Origin: Acidobacteriota bacterium
Lineage (GTDB): Bacteria; Acidobacteriota; Blastocatellia; Pyrinomonadales; Pyrinomonadaceae
Direction of reading: 5' to 3'
Assembly (NCBI GenBank): GCA_003223025.1
Contig: QHXR01000006.1
Location: 142,862 to 206,861, forward strand
DNA: 64,000 nucleotides
Shown piece after piece: positions 25,801-34,290 of the stretch; positions within the stretch are counted from its first letter, which is position 1, and the number at the start of each line of letters is the position of its first letter. Under the pieces are notes generated by a model, which was not told the origin of the DNA, searched no databases, and saw nothing but the letters and a program-made list of their open reading frames with translations. Both the position numbers and the translations under genes were made by a program.

Positions 25801-27440
25801 AGCTCTTCCTCGAGCGTCGGCAGAACCCACTTTCGCATTCCCGGGAAATGGACATTGAGCCAGTAGTCGTACCAGTCGAGCCTTTCCGGATACCAGGGTA
25901 GGAGATGTTTCTCCTTGTCCTTGATCATCGCGTGAAGTGCACGGACGTTATCCGATCGATAGAGATATTCGTTATCGATCATGAACGGTTTGAACATCGC
26001 AAATGCGTCCATCGTCTCCTGCGTCACGCGCTCGAAATCTTCGACCGACTTCTTGAGATCAGAAACGATATTGCCGATGCGACCGCCGCCCCAACTCGGT
26101 GCAGCCTTATCGAGAAGTTTGTCGGCGCGTTTCGCGATCTTGTTCAGCATCGGAGCCGAAGCTAGTTCGTAGGTGCGCTGTTTGACCGTTTGCGTCTCGA
26201 CCATTCCAGCCAGTTTGTTCGCGAGTTTGTTCCCCGTCTCTTTGTCTTCGAAATGTTGTCGCTTGTAGAGGCCAACGAGTCCGACGATCCGCTTCATGTC
26301 GTTCGGATTCGAATCACCCGACGATGCCTGAAACACGAGCGGCGGATTGTCATCGACGAGCGCGTTCATCGCCGCACCGAGGATCACTCCCGAAACCATA
26401 TCGACCGGGACAATGTCGAGGACGAGCTTTTCGTTGACAGGAATGATCGGCTGACCGCGAAGCGCGATCAGTATCAGCGGCGCGGTCGTCGTGAAGCCTT
26501 CGTTCCATCCCGGAAAGGGATATACGTTCGACGATTCGACGATCGACGGACGGACGAGAATTTTTACGATGTCGTCCTGCTGAGCGATGATCTGCTCGGC
26601 GAGCGATTTCGAGTAGGTGTAGATATTCGTCCAACCCCAGTACTCGGCGCGTTCAGCTCCGAGCTCGGTCGTGCGTTCACGGATCCACATCTTCCGTTCG
26701 CGAAAGATCGCGGATTTCAATTCGGATTCGTCATCCGGATCGCGGCCTTCTTCAATAAAGCGTGAGCGCGCAGACTCGCGAAACTTCGCTGCTTGCACAG
26801 CATCGTCCGCTTCCTGTCGCGCTTGTTCGCTCAATCGGGCGCAATCTTCGACTTCCCGATTTACATCGAATGTCGTTCCGACCAGTTCATTCTTCCGCGG
26901 GAAATAACCGACGACCGGTTCGTTCTCCCAGATCGCTCCGCTGCGTTTTCCGGCGACGAAGCACGTCGAGACATGTACAAGCCGCGGCTTCTTCATCATC
27001 CGCGCCATCTTGATGATGTTGTTTGATCCGACGACATTTGTGCGGAGAGCTGATTCGAGCGGCGGATTGAATGTCACGTTTCCGGCGCCATTGATGATGA
27101 CGTCGGTGTCCTGCATGATCTTTCGCGCCGCTTTTTCGTCGAGTCCGAGATATTCATTACCGACATCGCCATTGACCGGAACGACTTTGGATTTTATAAA
27201 GTCATTGAATCCGTCGCCGTACTTTTCGCGCAGCGGATCGAACGTCGGTGATGTGACGATGGTGGTCCAGAACCGTGTGTTCGATTCGTTCTCGTCCCTT
27301 GCTCTGACTGTCGCATACACCTTCCCGATGTCGGGAAAGTTATTGAGCAGCATCGACAGAGTCACCTTCCCGACAAAACCCGTTCCGCCGATAAAGAAGA
27401 TGTTCTTGCCTTTAAATATTTCCGTTGGTGAAAGTTTCAT
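22893..27440 (-). CDS. Four-domain lipid megaenzyme: fatty acyl reductase, AMP-ligase, acyl carrier, acyltransferase (ElbD-like)
   Basis: Start is placed at ATG 27440 (27452 is the alternative), because the 57 bases beyond 27452 are a dispersed repeat. From there, 1515 residues hold: a Male-sterility/fatty acyl-CoA reductase domain (FFIGGTGFVGKVTL near 18, VHVSTCFVAG, YTYSKSLAEQI with the catalytic Tyr-Lys); an adenylate-forming ligase (LIFTSGTTGKPKAVMLSH near 763, ISGGSALSEKVQKDL, GYGLTESSPVL); a carrier domain (LSDLGFDSLMFVEL near 1200, Ser for phosphopantetheine); and a PlsC acyltransferase (VAPNHTSHIDTGL near 1308, IFPEGGRQESG near 1385). The same kind of architecture is known from ElbD of myxobacterial ether-lipid synthesis, so a role in alkyl/ether lipid or fatty-alcohol ester formation is likely. 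Residues 690-730 contain an in-frame repeat insertion (PPPLLRKEGS, then NPKSKSQ) between ligase elements. Confidence 0.9.
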   Translation of the reverse strand: MKLSPTEIFKGKNIFFIGGTGFVGKVTLSMLLNNFPDIGKVYATVRARDENESNTRFWTTIVTSPTFDPLREKYGDGFNDFIKSKVVPVNGDVGNEYLGLDEKAARKIMQDTDVIINGAGNVTFNPPLESALRTNVVGSNNIIKMARMMKKPRLVHVSTCFVAGKRSGAIWENEPVVGYFPRKNELVGTTFDVNREVEDCARLSEQARQEADDAVQAAKFRESARSRFIEEGRDPDDESELKSAIFRERKMWIRERTTELGAERAEYWGWTNIYTYSKSLAEQIIAQQDDIVKILVRPSIVESSNVYPFPGWNEGFTTTAPLILIALRGQPIIPVNEKLVLDIVPVDMVSGVILGAAMNALVDDNPPLVFQASSGDSNPNDMKRIVGLVGLYKRQHFEDKETGNKLANKLAGMVETQTVKQRTYELASAPMLNKIAKRADKLLDKAAPSWGGGRIGNIVSDLKKSVEDFERVTQETMDAFAMFKPFMIDNEYLYRSDNVRALHAMIKDKEKHLLPWYPERLDWYDYWLNVHFPGMRKWVLPTLEEELKSQEKRSYTYKDLLDLFDTSVKRFPTRVAMRIERNGRKEQYTFEDVRELTMRAAGFFAKNGIQHGDRVILFSNNMPEWGMTYFGILKAGATAIPIDPASSVEEIVNFAKAGEASAIVLSPKLADENPELHSRLEEVVAVRRENHPAGETPPPLLRKEGSFASSDSSSKEPGIQNPKSKSQNFKVWTFDEVFEMPDETEEAKRNALLPAKILSNSVASLIFTSGTTGKPKAVMLSHKNFTNMISMLSSVLNMDITDGVLSVLPMHHTFEFSAGFLTPFSNGTQITYLNELSAEELSHSIENGHVTGMVGVPALWEMLHRRIKTRLRERGDWIADIADNMIEFNAWIRDNTPFNLGPIVFFPIHQGMGGKMRYLISGGSALSEKVQKDLHGLGFTVLEGYGLTESSPVLTVARPGNKLLRGSVGKPLPGVEVKIDNPDDSGVGEVFARGQNVMLGYYNNEEATEAVLQDRWLKTGDLGKIDEDGNLFIVGRSKDVIIDSNGKNIYPDEIEDLYGKSGFIKELSVVGLPDDDGGEKIATLVVPDYEHDIALARAEVNKKVEEHFREVSASIPFFKRVKILHITPFELPRTATRKVKRPEVVEMLQGLEDRSKKRTNAVVESRGDDNAVWIRKIVATVSNRPLSDIATDDKLSDLGFDSLMFVELQAAVEDAGGRVLSPDTLNEVQTVRELLTAVQRVDKSKKLADEPRVEEKKDDEDIVIPSIIRRAGNAVVSFAQETLYEGVLDTRIEGESNVPQHVNFIVAPNHTSHIDTGLVKKALGPGMADQTVAVAAADYWFDTKYKRAYMNNFTTLVPIERTGSLRQSLRHVTRILDEGYNALIFPEGGRQESGQIAEFKPIIGYLALNQKIGILPIYIWGTYDAFPKGTIIPKGSSFGAKIGAKVGHFLEYEELKKMTEGVPNTEAYRLIAARVQHEIENMRDGKRDKFDVPAVRKQWKAERRRSRKQEPVIDE
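25255..25375. repeat. In-frame repeat insertion inside the lipid megaenzyme
   Basis: A tandem attttgg run (25259-25286) and the palindromic unit ctcccctccttccgaaggag (25325-25344) with its flank lie inside the AMP-ligase coding region. Together they add about 40 codons, including a Pro-rich and an Asn-Pro-Lys-Ser stretch, and keep the frame. Confidence 0.85.
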
Positions 27441-27452
27441 TACCAAACTCAT

Positions 27453-27600
27453 TGCGGCTGTGCCGCCCGATGAGCGGAAAGGCTTTGCCTTTCCGCAAGG
27501 TTCTTTCATTTGATTCGGGGAAAGGCAAAGCCTTTCCGCTCATCGGGCGGCGACAGCCGCTAAAATCATTTGAAATTTCAAATTTGAAATTTGAAATTTG
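27453..27600. repeat. Inverted pair of GGAAAGGC palindromes plus AAATTTG tandem repeat
   Basis: Two oppositely oriented units containing ggaaaggc and gcctttcc with gggcggc flanks occupy 27456-27563. A tandem of aaatttg heptamers follows at 27571-27602. The first unit overlaps what would otherwise be read as the megaenzyme N-terminus. Confidence 0.8.
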
Positions 27601-27607
27601 AAAACTC

Positions 27608-28432
27608 CTAAGTCTTCGTCGCCAGCACTTCCAAATACTCAGACTCTACGACTGTCTTCCCATCGGTCGACTGATTCGAGCTTTCCCACAAACCGACGAG
27701 ATCCGATCGGAGTGCGGCCTGGCCATTCTCATCAAGCATCTCGAACTGTTTCTGCGTCGGGCCGAAATATTTTCGGAAATGTTCGACGACTTCGCTCGGT
27801 CCGAACGGATACGTGAACATGATCTTTGTCGGCGTCATCTTAAGGTCCTTAATGCCATCGCCTAGACGCTCGCGGACCGCATCCTCGGTTCCCCAAAGCA
27901 CAGGCGAGGGCATTCCCGGCGGAGGCGGAACGTGCTTCGCTCCGGTCTTGAACATTTGTCCAGTGAACGCACCCGGGGTCCAGTTCGCCATCGCGATCAC
28001 TCCCCCGGATTTCGTAACACGTTTCAACTCCGAAGCAGTGACGTCGGGACGCGGTGCGAACATGGCACCGAACATCGTCATCACTACATCGAATTCGCCA
28101 TCGGCGTATGGCAGTGCTTCGGCGTCACCGACTTCGAATTTCGCATCGACGCCTTCGGCCCTCGCTCGTTCGATCGCCTGTTCGATCAGGTTCGGAGCGA
28201 TGTCGATTCCGGTGACCGTCGCACCCGTCTTGGCTGCCGGGATCGCAAGGTTTCCGGTACCGCACGCGACGTCGAGAACTTTCATTCCGGGTTTCAAAGC
28301 GAGTCGCTCGACAAACTCGACCGCTCCATGCTCGATCGACTTCGCGATCTCACCAAAGTCACCCGCGATCCACATTCCGCGGAGCTTGCCTTTCAACGTT
28401 TCCATTTCGGGAGTCATCTGTGTGCTTTGCAT
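27608..28432 (-). CDS. Class I SAM-dependent methyltransferase (UbiE/Methyltransf_11 type)
   Basis: The 274-residue protein has the SAM-binding motif I VLDVACGTGNLAIPAAKTG near residue 51, the acidic loop VTGIDIAPNLIEQA, motif II VGDAEALPYADGEFDVVM and motif III VTKSGGVIAMANWTPG. A strong Shine-Dalgarno, GGAGG seven bases before ATG 28432, supports the start. The motif set is that of small-molecule methyltransferases of the UbiE/Methyltransf_11 group, cytoplasmic. The acceptor is not predictable; its location between lipid genes hints at a lipid or quinone-type substrate, but the intervening repeats weaken any operon argument. Confidence 0.9.
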   Translation of the reverse strand: MQSTQMTPEMETLKGKLRGMWIAGDFGEIAKSIEHGAVEFVERLALKPGMKVLDVACGTGNLAIPAAKTGATVTGIDIAPNLIEQAIERARAEGVDAKFEVGDAEALPYADGEFDVVMTMFGAMFAPRPDVTASELKRVTKSGGVIAMANWTPGAFTGQMFKTGAKHVPPPPGMPSPVLWGTEDAVRERLGDGIKDLKMTPTKIMFTYPFGPSEVVEHFRKYFGPTQKQFEMLDENGQAALRSDLVGLWESSNQSTDGKTVVESEYLEVLATKT

Positions 28433-28439
28433 CTACTTG

Positions 28440-28645
28440 CCTCCAGTGCTGCGTCGCATAGCGACGATTGAATTTAGCCGTGGCCCTTAAGGCCACGGAA
28501 GGTCGGGAACGAATTCCGTCGCGTAGCGACGATTGAATATTTTCAAGCGTCGCTGACGCGACGCAGCGTCTTATGATTCTTACCGTGGCCTGAAGGGCCA
28601 CGGCTAAATTCTGTTGGTCGCTAACGCGACAAAATCCTAAATCTC
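28440..28645. repeat. Palindrome cluster (CCGTGGCC and GTCGC/GCGAC types)
   Basis: Alternating units such as gccgtggcccttaaggccacgg, cgtcgcgtagcgacg and cgtggcctgaagggccacg fill the gap. A gtcgctaacgcgac unit recurs immediately upstream of the imuB start near 50317. Confidence 0.75.
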
Positions 28646-28651
28646 GTTTGT

Positions 28652-30253
28652 CTACTCCGTCACATTACACAACCCGATCACCGGCTGATGCAGCATCGTT
28701 ATCTCGGCATTCCTTCCCATAAAGGATCTCGCCATCGCGATCGCTTCGGTCAGATTATCCGCTCGATCCCAGCCGAGGATTTCCGGAACGTGCGCGTTCT
28801 CGGCACCGGCGGCGATGACTTTCCCGACGTGCTGACGTCCGTTCTCGCCCCAATACCACATAAAGAAAGGATGAGCTCCGTGATATGCATTGCCGCGGCG
28901 ATACATCTCGACGTAGGCCGGATTCGAAGCAAACTCGCGCTCGTATTTTTCGCGAAGATAAAATGCGTCGCGTGATTCGGGTAGCAGGCGATGGAAAAAT
29001 TCGATGTACGACGGATGGAAATTGTGATCGAACTCATCGAAGCACGGATGCGTGATGATCATCACTCCGCCTTTTCGCAGCAGCGGCATGTTGCGATACA
29101 TGTTGAAGTGATAGCCAAGCGCCATCACCTGCACAAGGAGCGGGTTCAGCGCCGAGTAAACGTTGTACGGCGAAATGTCCGGGATACCGGTGATCATGAT
29201 GTCGCACTGGCCTTTCACCGGGATCTCGTACTGACGATAGTTGAGCTCAAGAATTCGTTCGTGCACCGGCTCCGTCTTTCCGGCGAAACATCCGATCAAC
29301 TCGTACTGCGCCGGGATCGCATGAAGAAGTTTTCGTCGAGCCGCACGCGGAAGATTCGAGAAAGTACGCTTCATTGCTTCCCATTTCATGCGGTCGCCGA
29401 ACGAGAACTCGTCTTCATTCCGCGTCAGGATATAGTAGCCTTCGGGAAACATTTTGTTGTTTAGCGCGGTCTCGATGTGAAAGACCTTGCACTGTTCATC
29501 AACGAGATGACCGAGACGAATGACCTTGTGATTCAGCTCCGACGCGGGCGGATCCATGTACGAATGCGAATCGCGGATCGTCTGCGGCTCGTGATGCGCG
29601 CGAAGAGATTCGTAATCGCAGAGACCGACGGCAACCGACTTGTGTCCACCGTCCATCGGGACGAGATTGATGTTGAGATAGATAAGCAGATCGCTCTCGA
29701 TCGCGCGCTTGTTCACGCGGAGCGGCTCGTTGTGCTTCGTGTGGCCGAGCGTGACCAGATTGTCGTCATCTTCGGCGTCGTGATTGTAGAAACGATCGGG
29801 ATGATATTCGTTGAAGATCTCGTTACCGACCATCCGACGCATTTCCCAATCGGTCATTTTCCGATGGAGCGAGTTCGCCACGATCAGGTGAATGTCATCG
29901 ACCCCGTTCGCACCGCACATGTCGAGCACGACCTCGAGCATCGTCTGCCGCATGTCGGGTGTCGCCATCGGCGGCAGCGGAAGCGAGATGTCATCCATCG
30001 CGATCGTCACGCGCATTCCGGGTTCGAGCAGCGCGTACAGCGGATCCATCTCGAGCGGATGATTTACCGCGTAACGGATCGCGGCTTCGCGATTCGGCAA
30101 TCCCTTGATCGGCGGATTCGGATAGATCACACGGGTGCCGATAGGAATATCCTCGAGAATAAAGTCCTCGCCATTCGGCATGATCCGCGGTGCGGAATCT
30201 TTGTCGATATACACTATCGATTCGTGAGTTTTGCGTCTTAATTGGAGAGCCAT
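28652..30253 (-). CDS. LarA-like (DUF2088) protein, lactate racemase family
   Basis: Start is placed at ATG 30253; the extra 22 codons of the longest frame derive from a dispersed inverted repeat. The 533-residue protein contains [13 protein letters not shown] near residue 91, a variant of the DDxTRPxP motif of LarA, a [11 protein letters not shown] segment equivalent to the HRxxT region, and [15 protein letters not shown] matching the lysine-containing active-site region. LarA enzymes use a nickel-pincer nucleotide cofactor to racemise or epimerise alpha-hydroxy acids. Length is greater than lactate racemase (about 430) and the DDISLP change suggests another substrate. No larB, larC or larE genes are in the window. 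Neighbouring HAD phosphatase and lipid megaenzyme on the same strand suggest a lipid-linked role, by inference only. Confidence 0.8.
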   Translation of the reverse strand: MALQLRRKTHESIVYIDKDSAPRIMPNGEDFILEDIPIGTRVIYPNPPIKGLPNREAAIRYAVNHPLEMDPLYALLEPGMRVTIAMDDISLPLPPMATPDMRQTMLEVVLDMCGANGVDDIHLIVANSLHRKMTDWEMRRMVGNEIFNEYHPDRFYNHDAEDDDNLVTLGHTKHNEPLRVNKRAIESDLLIYLNINLVPMDGGHKSVAVGLCDYESLRAHHEPQTIRDSHSYMDPPASELNHKVIRLGHLVDEQCKVFHIETALNNKMFPEGYYILTRNEDEFSFGDRMKWEAMKRTFSNLPRAARRKLLHAIPAQYELIGCFAGKTEPVHERILELNYRQYEIPVKGQCDIMITGIPDISPYNVYSALNPLLVQVMALGYHFNMYRNMPLLRKGGVMIITHPCFDEFDHNFHPSYIEFFHRLLPESRDAFYLREKYEREFASNPAYVEMYRRGNAYHGAHPFFMWYWGENGRQHVGKVIAAGAENAHVPEILGWDRADNLTEAIAMARSFMGRNAEITMLHQPVIGLCNVTE

Positions 30254-30277
30254 TTTGATTTTGGTCTTAAGTTTTGT

Positions 30278-30341
30278 CTTTGCGGCTTGGCGTCTTTGCG
30301 TGACAATCAGATGTTTCACGCAAAGACGCCAAGCCGCAAAG
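30278..30341. repeat. Perfect 26-bp inverted repeat
   Basis: 30278-30303 and 30316-30341 are perfect complements (ctttgcggcttggcg and so on), with a 12-base loop. It lies three bases from the stop of the HAD gene and just upstream of the LarA-like start, so the two genes are separated by a strong hairpin. Confidence 0.85.
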
Positions 30342-30344
30342 AAG

Positions 30345-31019
30345 TCATTTCAAATCTAGTACTGCCCAGTCATGCTGCCGTGCCGTCTGTTTCAATCTGA
30401 AATCAGGATTCACTGCAACGGGATGTCCGACGATCGAGAGCATCGGAAGATCAGAGATCGAATCCGAGTATGCGTATGACTCGGACAGGTTGATGCTCTC
30501 GCGTTCGCTGTACTCGCGGATCCATTTTGCTTTTGTCGCCGATGCCATGACGGGTGGAAGCACGCGGCCCGTGGCGTAGCCGTTGACGAATTCGAGTCGG
30601 TTCGCGACGTAATCGTCGATGCCGAGATGCTCCATCATTCGTTCGATCGTGAAATCGAGAGCACCGGTCAGCACGACCTGGCGTTGTCCGATCTTTTTGC
30701 CTTGAGCGATCAGCTCAGGCGTTCCGTCGTAGATCGCAGGCTTCAGAACTTCTTCGAAAAGCTCATCCGAAAAGTAACGAAGCCGATCCTGCGAAAATCC
30801 TTCGTAGCTCCGGAAGAAGACCTCGTTGAAAACGTTTCTGGAATAGAGGTCGGTGATCCCGAAGAACGGAAGCTTCGCGAGCGTGCCGACGCTCTTCTTC
30901 GCCGTCTGCCACAGACCCTGCTGACGCCGAGCGTAAAAGCCGAGCGTATGAACAAGGTTCGTGCTTACAAGAGTGCCTTCGAGATCGTAAAAAGCCGCAG
31001 CCTTTCCGTTTTTTTTCAT
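30345..31019 (-). CDS. HAD-IB family phosphatase (SerB-like) with DLEGT motif
   Basis: Start at ATG 31019 ([16 protein letters not shown]); the longer frame to 31109 adds residues without family character and overlaps the divergent gene region. The 224-residue protein shows HAD motif I as [10 protein letters not shown], motif II in [12 protein letters not shown], motif III Lys in [12 protein letters not shown] and motif IV in [13 protein letters not shown]. This is the order of HAD subfamily IB, the phosphoserine phosphatase-like and acyl-phosphate phosphatase group. The second Asp of DxDGT, the general acid/base, is replaced by Glu, which may slow hydrolysis or alter function. It lies upstream of the LarA-like gene and near the lipid megaenzyme, in keeping with dephosphorylation of a phospholipid precursor, which is inference. 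Confidence 0.85.
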   Translation of the reverse strand: MKKNGKAAAFYDLEGTLVSTNLVHTLGFYARRQQGLWQTAKKSVGTLAKLPFFGITDLYSRNVFNEVFFRSYEGFSQDRLRYFSDELFEEVLKPAIYDGTPELIAQGKKIGQRQVVLTGALDFTIERMMEHLGIDDYVANRLEFVNGYATGRVLPPVMASATKAKWIREYSERESINLSESYAYSDSISDLPMLSIVGHPVAVNPDFRLKQTARQHDWAVLDLK

Positions 31020-31095
31020 GCGAACGTGTGCTATGTTAATGACGCTTCCGCTAACGATTAACCGAGATTCTAACACGCATCTTCTAATTTGCGAC

Positions 31096-31881
31096 ATGAA
31101 GACGGGCAAACTTTACATTTCCATTACAATTGTAATTACATGGTGGGCACTCACGGGCTGCTCGTCCAAGACAAAGGTCGATATTCCCCGTAAGAATGTA
31201 CCGCCGGAAGCGATTCAAACTGCTCTCTCAAGTTGCGACGGGTTATTCAAACAGCGCGAGGATCTTGATAAGCTTCGTACGGCGATAAAGACTCTTGCCG
31301 ATGTCCGTGATGCGGATAATCGTAATTACCAGGTCGAATGGACCTACTCCAAGTACAATTTTTTCCTCGGCAAGCACACGACGAACGAAGACGAGGCCGA
31401 AGCTGCTCTCGGGCAAGGACGCGACGCCGGCAAGATCGCTTCGCGGATCGAGCCTCAAAAGCCTGACGGCCACTTCTGGTACGCGGCAAATCTCGGCGAG
31501 CTATCAAAGCGGAGCCCGATCACGGTCGGTCTCAAATCCGTCGACGACATCAAGGAAGCGATGAACAAGGTGCTCGAGATCCAGCCCGACTATCAGGGCG
31601 CGAGCGCTTACGACGCTCTCGGACAGGTTGAGTTGATGACCCGACTGAAAGGCGGCGATGCACAGAAGGCCGTCGATTATTTTGAGAAAGGTTTGCAGCT
31701 CGCACCCGACAATACGAACCTCAAGCTCCATCTCGGCGAAGCATACCTCGCTGTGAAGCGCGACGCGGATGCTCGAAAGCAGCTTGATCAACTTTTGGCA
31801 ATGAAGCCGAATCCGGAGTACATGCCCGAGTATCGGGAGTGTGTCGACAAAGCCAGGAAGTTAATTGAGACAAATTTTTAG
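31096..31881 (+). CDS. TPR lipoprotein, TatT/TRAP T-component-like
   Basis: Start is placed at ATG 31096, which opens a lipoprotein signal (ISITIVITWWALTGC, lipobox LTGC); the open frame upstream to 31018 would hide the signal. The 261-residue mature-type protein is alpha-helical with TPR-like pairs (YDALGQVELMTRLKGGDAQ, AVDYFEKGLQLAPDNTNLKL, YLAVKRDADARKQLDQL). Length, lipobox and helical pairing resemble the periplasmic TatT partner of TRAP transporters, but no TRAP permease genes are nearby, so it may be a general envelope TPR lipoprotein. It is divergent from the HAD gene; the shared upstream region is about 75 bp. Confidence 0.75.
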   Translation: MKTGKLYISITIVITWWALTGCSSKTKVDIPRKNVPPEAIQTALSSCDGLFKQREDLDKLRTAIKTLADVRDADNRNYQVEWTYSKYNFFLGKHTTNEDEAEAALGQGRDAGKIASRIEPQKPDGHFWYAANLGELSKRSPITVGLKSVDDIKEAMNKVLEIQPDYQGASAYDALGQVELMTRLKGGDAQKAVDYFEKGLQLAPDNTNLKLHLGEAYLAVKRDADARKQLDQLLAMKPNPEYMPEYRECVDKARKLIETNF

Positions 31882-31892
31882 GGTGTGCGAGA

Positions 31893-32115
31893 TTTTTTTT
31901 GAACGCGGATCGGGCGGATTGAGGCGGATCTGAAAGAGAAAGGATTTTGTTTCGTGTTCGTTTTGGTGTGCTTCGTGTGTTTCGTGGTTAGCTTCTTGGA
32001 AAGCCGGAACCACGAAACACACAAAACACACGAAAAGGAACACGAAAAAAGCGTGTAACAAATCTCGAAAAATTCTGATCCGGTTCTCATCCGCCCGATC
32101 CGCGTTTAAAAAAAC
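31893..32115. repeat. Composite inverted repeat with CACGAAACACACGA core
   Basis: Outer arms (tttttttgaacgcggat... and ...atccgcgtttaaaaaa) enclose an inner inverted pair built from short-period units, gtgtttcgtggtt and aaccacgaaacacac. The same two-layer design, with similar outer and inner arms, lies at 50036-50277 between imuA and imuB. No gene is seen in the 250-bp gap. Confidence 0.85.
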
Positions 32116-32132
32116 CGTTAGACCAAAACTTT

Positions 32133-32630
32133 ATGCGTCGTGCAATTTTCCCTGGTTCCTTCGATCCGCCGACAAACGGCCATCTCGACATCATCGAACG
32201 GAGCCTTCCTCTCTTCGATGAGATCATCATCGCCATCCTAAATAATCCGGACAAGCATCCGCTGTTTACCGTCGAAGAGAGGTGCGACATGATCCGCGAG
32301 ATCCTGCCGCTCGTCAAAAACGGAAAATGCGAGATAAGAGTTGATAGCTTCTCCGGATTGACCGTCGACTTCGCGAAAAAAAGTAACGCGACGGCGATCG
32401 TCCGCGGCATCCGCGCCGTGAGCGATTATGAATATGAGCTCCGGATGGCGTTGATGAACCGGCGGCTGGATCCGGAGGTCGAAACGGGTTTTTTAATGGC
32501 TGATGAAGAGTATTCGTATGTCTCTTCGACATTGATGAAACAAGTCTTCATGCTCGGAGGGCGAGTCGCGGGACTTATTCCGGAGCTGGTTGAAAAGAGG
32601 ATGAGAGAAAAGTTGAGTACGCCGGAATGA
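32133..32630 (+). CDS. coaD: Phosphopantetheine adenylyltransferase
   Basis: The 165-residue protein matches CoaD in length and motifs: FPGSFDPPTNGHLDIIERS with the nucleotidyltransferase TxGH-type signature (here TNGH), LNNPDKHPLFTVEERCDM, IVRGIRAVSDYEYELRMALMNR and EEYSYVSSTLMKQVFMLGG. It transfers AMP from ATP to 4'-phosphopantetheine, giving dephospho-CoA in coenzyme A synthesis, in the cytoplasm. It overlaps the next gene by four bases. The composite repeat lies directly upstream, so its promoter must lie within or before that element. Confidence 0.96.
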   Translation: MRRAIFPGSFDPPTNGHLDIIERSLPLFDEIIIAILNNPDKHPLFTVEERCDMIREILPLVKNGKCEIRVDSFSGLTVDFAKKSNATAIVRGIRAVSDYEYELRMALMNRRLDPEVETGFLMADEEYSYVSSTLMKQVFMLGGRVAGLIPELVEKRMREKLSTPE

Positions 32631-32995
32631 TTCTCGCGATCCATCACGCACAGATCACGATCCCGAAAGGCGAAGAGGATAAAGCTCGTGAGTTCTACTG
32701 CGGCGTTCTCGGTCTGAACGAAATTCCAAAACCCGAAGAACTCGCCGGGCGAGGTGGATTTTGGCTCGAGATCGGAGACCGACAATTGCATATCGGCACG
32801 GAAGACAAAGTCGCTGATGCGAATTCGAAAGCGCATGTCGCATATCGCGTCGAGGATCTCGAACACTGGCGCTCAGTTCTGACGAAGCGAGAAGTCAAAG
32901 TGTCCGACGGAATTCAGGTCCCCGGGATGCGTCGTTTTGAGTTTCGCGACCCGTTCGGAAATCGGGTTGAATTCCTCGAGCTATTAAATTCGTGA
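32627..32995 (+). CDS. VOC-family (glyoxalase/bleomycin-resistance type) protein
   Basis: The 122-residue single-domain protein has the VOC pattern: IHHAQITIPKGEED with an N-terminal metal-ligand His, AREFYCGVLGLNEI, FWLEIGDRQLHIGT, AHVAYRVEDLEHW and FRDPFGNRVEFLEL with the terminal Glu ligand. These betaalphabetabetabeta proteins dimerise and act as metal-dependent isomerases, dioxygenases or resistance proteins; the substrate cannot be named. ATGA overlap with coaD indicates translational coupling. Confidence 0.9.
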   Translation: MILAIHHAQITIPKGEEDKAREFYCGVLGLNEIPKPEELAGRGGFWLEIGDRQLHIGTEDKVADANSKAHVAYRVEDLEHWRSVLTKREVKVSDGIQVPGMRRFEFRDPFGNRVEFLELLNS

Positions 32996-33081
32996 TCGAT
33001 GTGCTTTCCGTTCAGGTCGCAAACGTTTTCTCTTGGTGGATGTCGCCTAGAACTTTTTTTTAATACTGATAGAATGCCGTC

Positions 33082-34287
33082 ATGAGCAAATCCTTCCCCG
33101 TTTCCGATCGCGTCGCCAAAATGCACTCGTCTTCGACGCTCAAGGCTGCACAATTGGCGGCGAGCTTGCGCGACGAAGGACACGACGTGATCGATCTTAC
33201 CGTCGGCGAACCTGACTTCGACACGCCCGAGTTCATCAAGAAATACGCGTGGGAAGGACTGGAGAAAGGCCTCACGAAATACACGTCCTCGGCCGGCATG
33301 AAGCCGCTCACTCATTCGATATCCACTTTCTACGAACAACAATTCGGTGCGACTTTTTCGCCTTCGGAAGTTGCGGCGGCGTGCGGCGGAAAACAGGCAC
33401 TTTTTAATGCGGCGTGTACTTTGTTGAATCCAGGCGACGACGTATTGATCCCGAAACCGTACTGGGTGACGTTTCCGGAGATCGCGACTTTCTGCGGAGC
33501 GAACAGCGTTTTTATCGAAACCGAAGCGACCAATTTTGTGCTGACAGCGGACCAGGTTCGAGACGCGATCACTGACAAGACGAAGCTTCTCATCATCAAT
33601 TCGCCGAATAATCCGACCGGTCGTGTGATCCCCGTCGCTGAAATGCGAAAGATCGTCGAGACATGCGCCGAGCGGGGCGTATACGTTCTAACCGACGAAT
33701 GTTATCTGTTTTTCGCATATCCGCCGGGCGAAGTTTTCACTTCAGCCGTGTTGCCGAAAGAGCTCCGGGATTTCGTGTGCGTTGCCGGGAGCTTTTCGAA
33801 GACGTATGCAATGACCGGGTGGCGAATTGGATACACGATCGCGAATGAGTCTTGGACGAAAGCGATGGTAAAACTCCAAAGTCATTCGGCGACGCACCCA
33901 ACATCTTTCGTCCAATACGCTTGCGCTCGCGCGCTCGAGAATCGCGAAGAAACGGTCGCGGCCGTCGATCACATGTTCAAGGAATACGAACGCCGCCGCG
34001 ACTGGTTGATCCCTGCGTTGAACACGATCGACGGATTTAAAGTTGGAATGCCGGAAGGCGCGTTCTACGCGTTTGTCGATGTTCGCGAAATGCTCGGTTC
34101 GCGATTTAAGACATCGAAAGATATCGCTGACTCGATGCTCACAAAAGCTCACGTCGTTGTAACGGACGGAGCTGGATTCGGAGCGGACGGATTTCTCAGA
34201 CTTTCTTACGCGACCTCGATGGAAAATCTGCACACCGCGGTTACTCGGATGGGTGAGCTGTTTGAAACCGCCGTGCACGCTGCATAA
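33082..34287 (+). CDS. Class I PLP-dependent aminotransferase (aspartate aminotransferase-like)
   Basis: The 401-residue protein has the fold-type I features: VGEPDFDTPEFIKKYA, YTSSAGMKPLTHSI, NSPNNPTGRVIPVAEM (binds the PLP ring), the PLP-binding lysine in SFSKTYAMTGWRIGY and the terminal Arg in GFLRLSYATSMENL. This pattern is that of bacterial aspartate/prephenate aminotransferases of subgroup Ib; the exact amino donor is not decided here. No Shine-Dalgarno sequence precedes ATG 33082, but a tagaat box ends seven bases upstream, which would give a leaderless transcript. The SemiSWEET gene follows after three bases. Confidence 0.92.
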   Translation: MSKSFPVSDRVAKMHSSSTLKAAQLAASLRDEGHDVIDLTVGEPDFDTPEFIKKYAWEGLEKGLTKYTSSAGMKPLTHSISTFYEQQFGATFSPSEVAAACGGKQALFNAACTLLNPGDDVLIPKPYWVTFPEIATFCGANSVFIETEATNFVLTADQVRDAITDKTKLLIINSPNNPTGRVIPVAEMRKIVETCAERGVYVLTDECYLFFAYPPGEVFTSAVLPKELRDFVCVAGSFSKTYAMTGWRIGYTIANESWTKAMVKLQSHSATHPTSFVQYACARALENREETVAAVDHMFKEYERRRDWLIPALNTIDGFKVGMPEGAFYAFVDVREMLGSRFKTSKDIADSMLTKAHVVVTDGAGFGADGFLRLSYATSMENLHTAVTRMGELFETAVHAA

Positions 34288-34290
34288 AAG

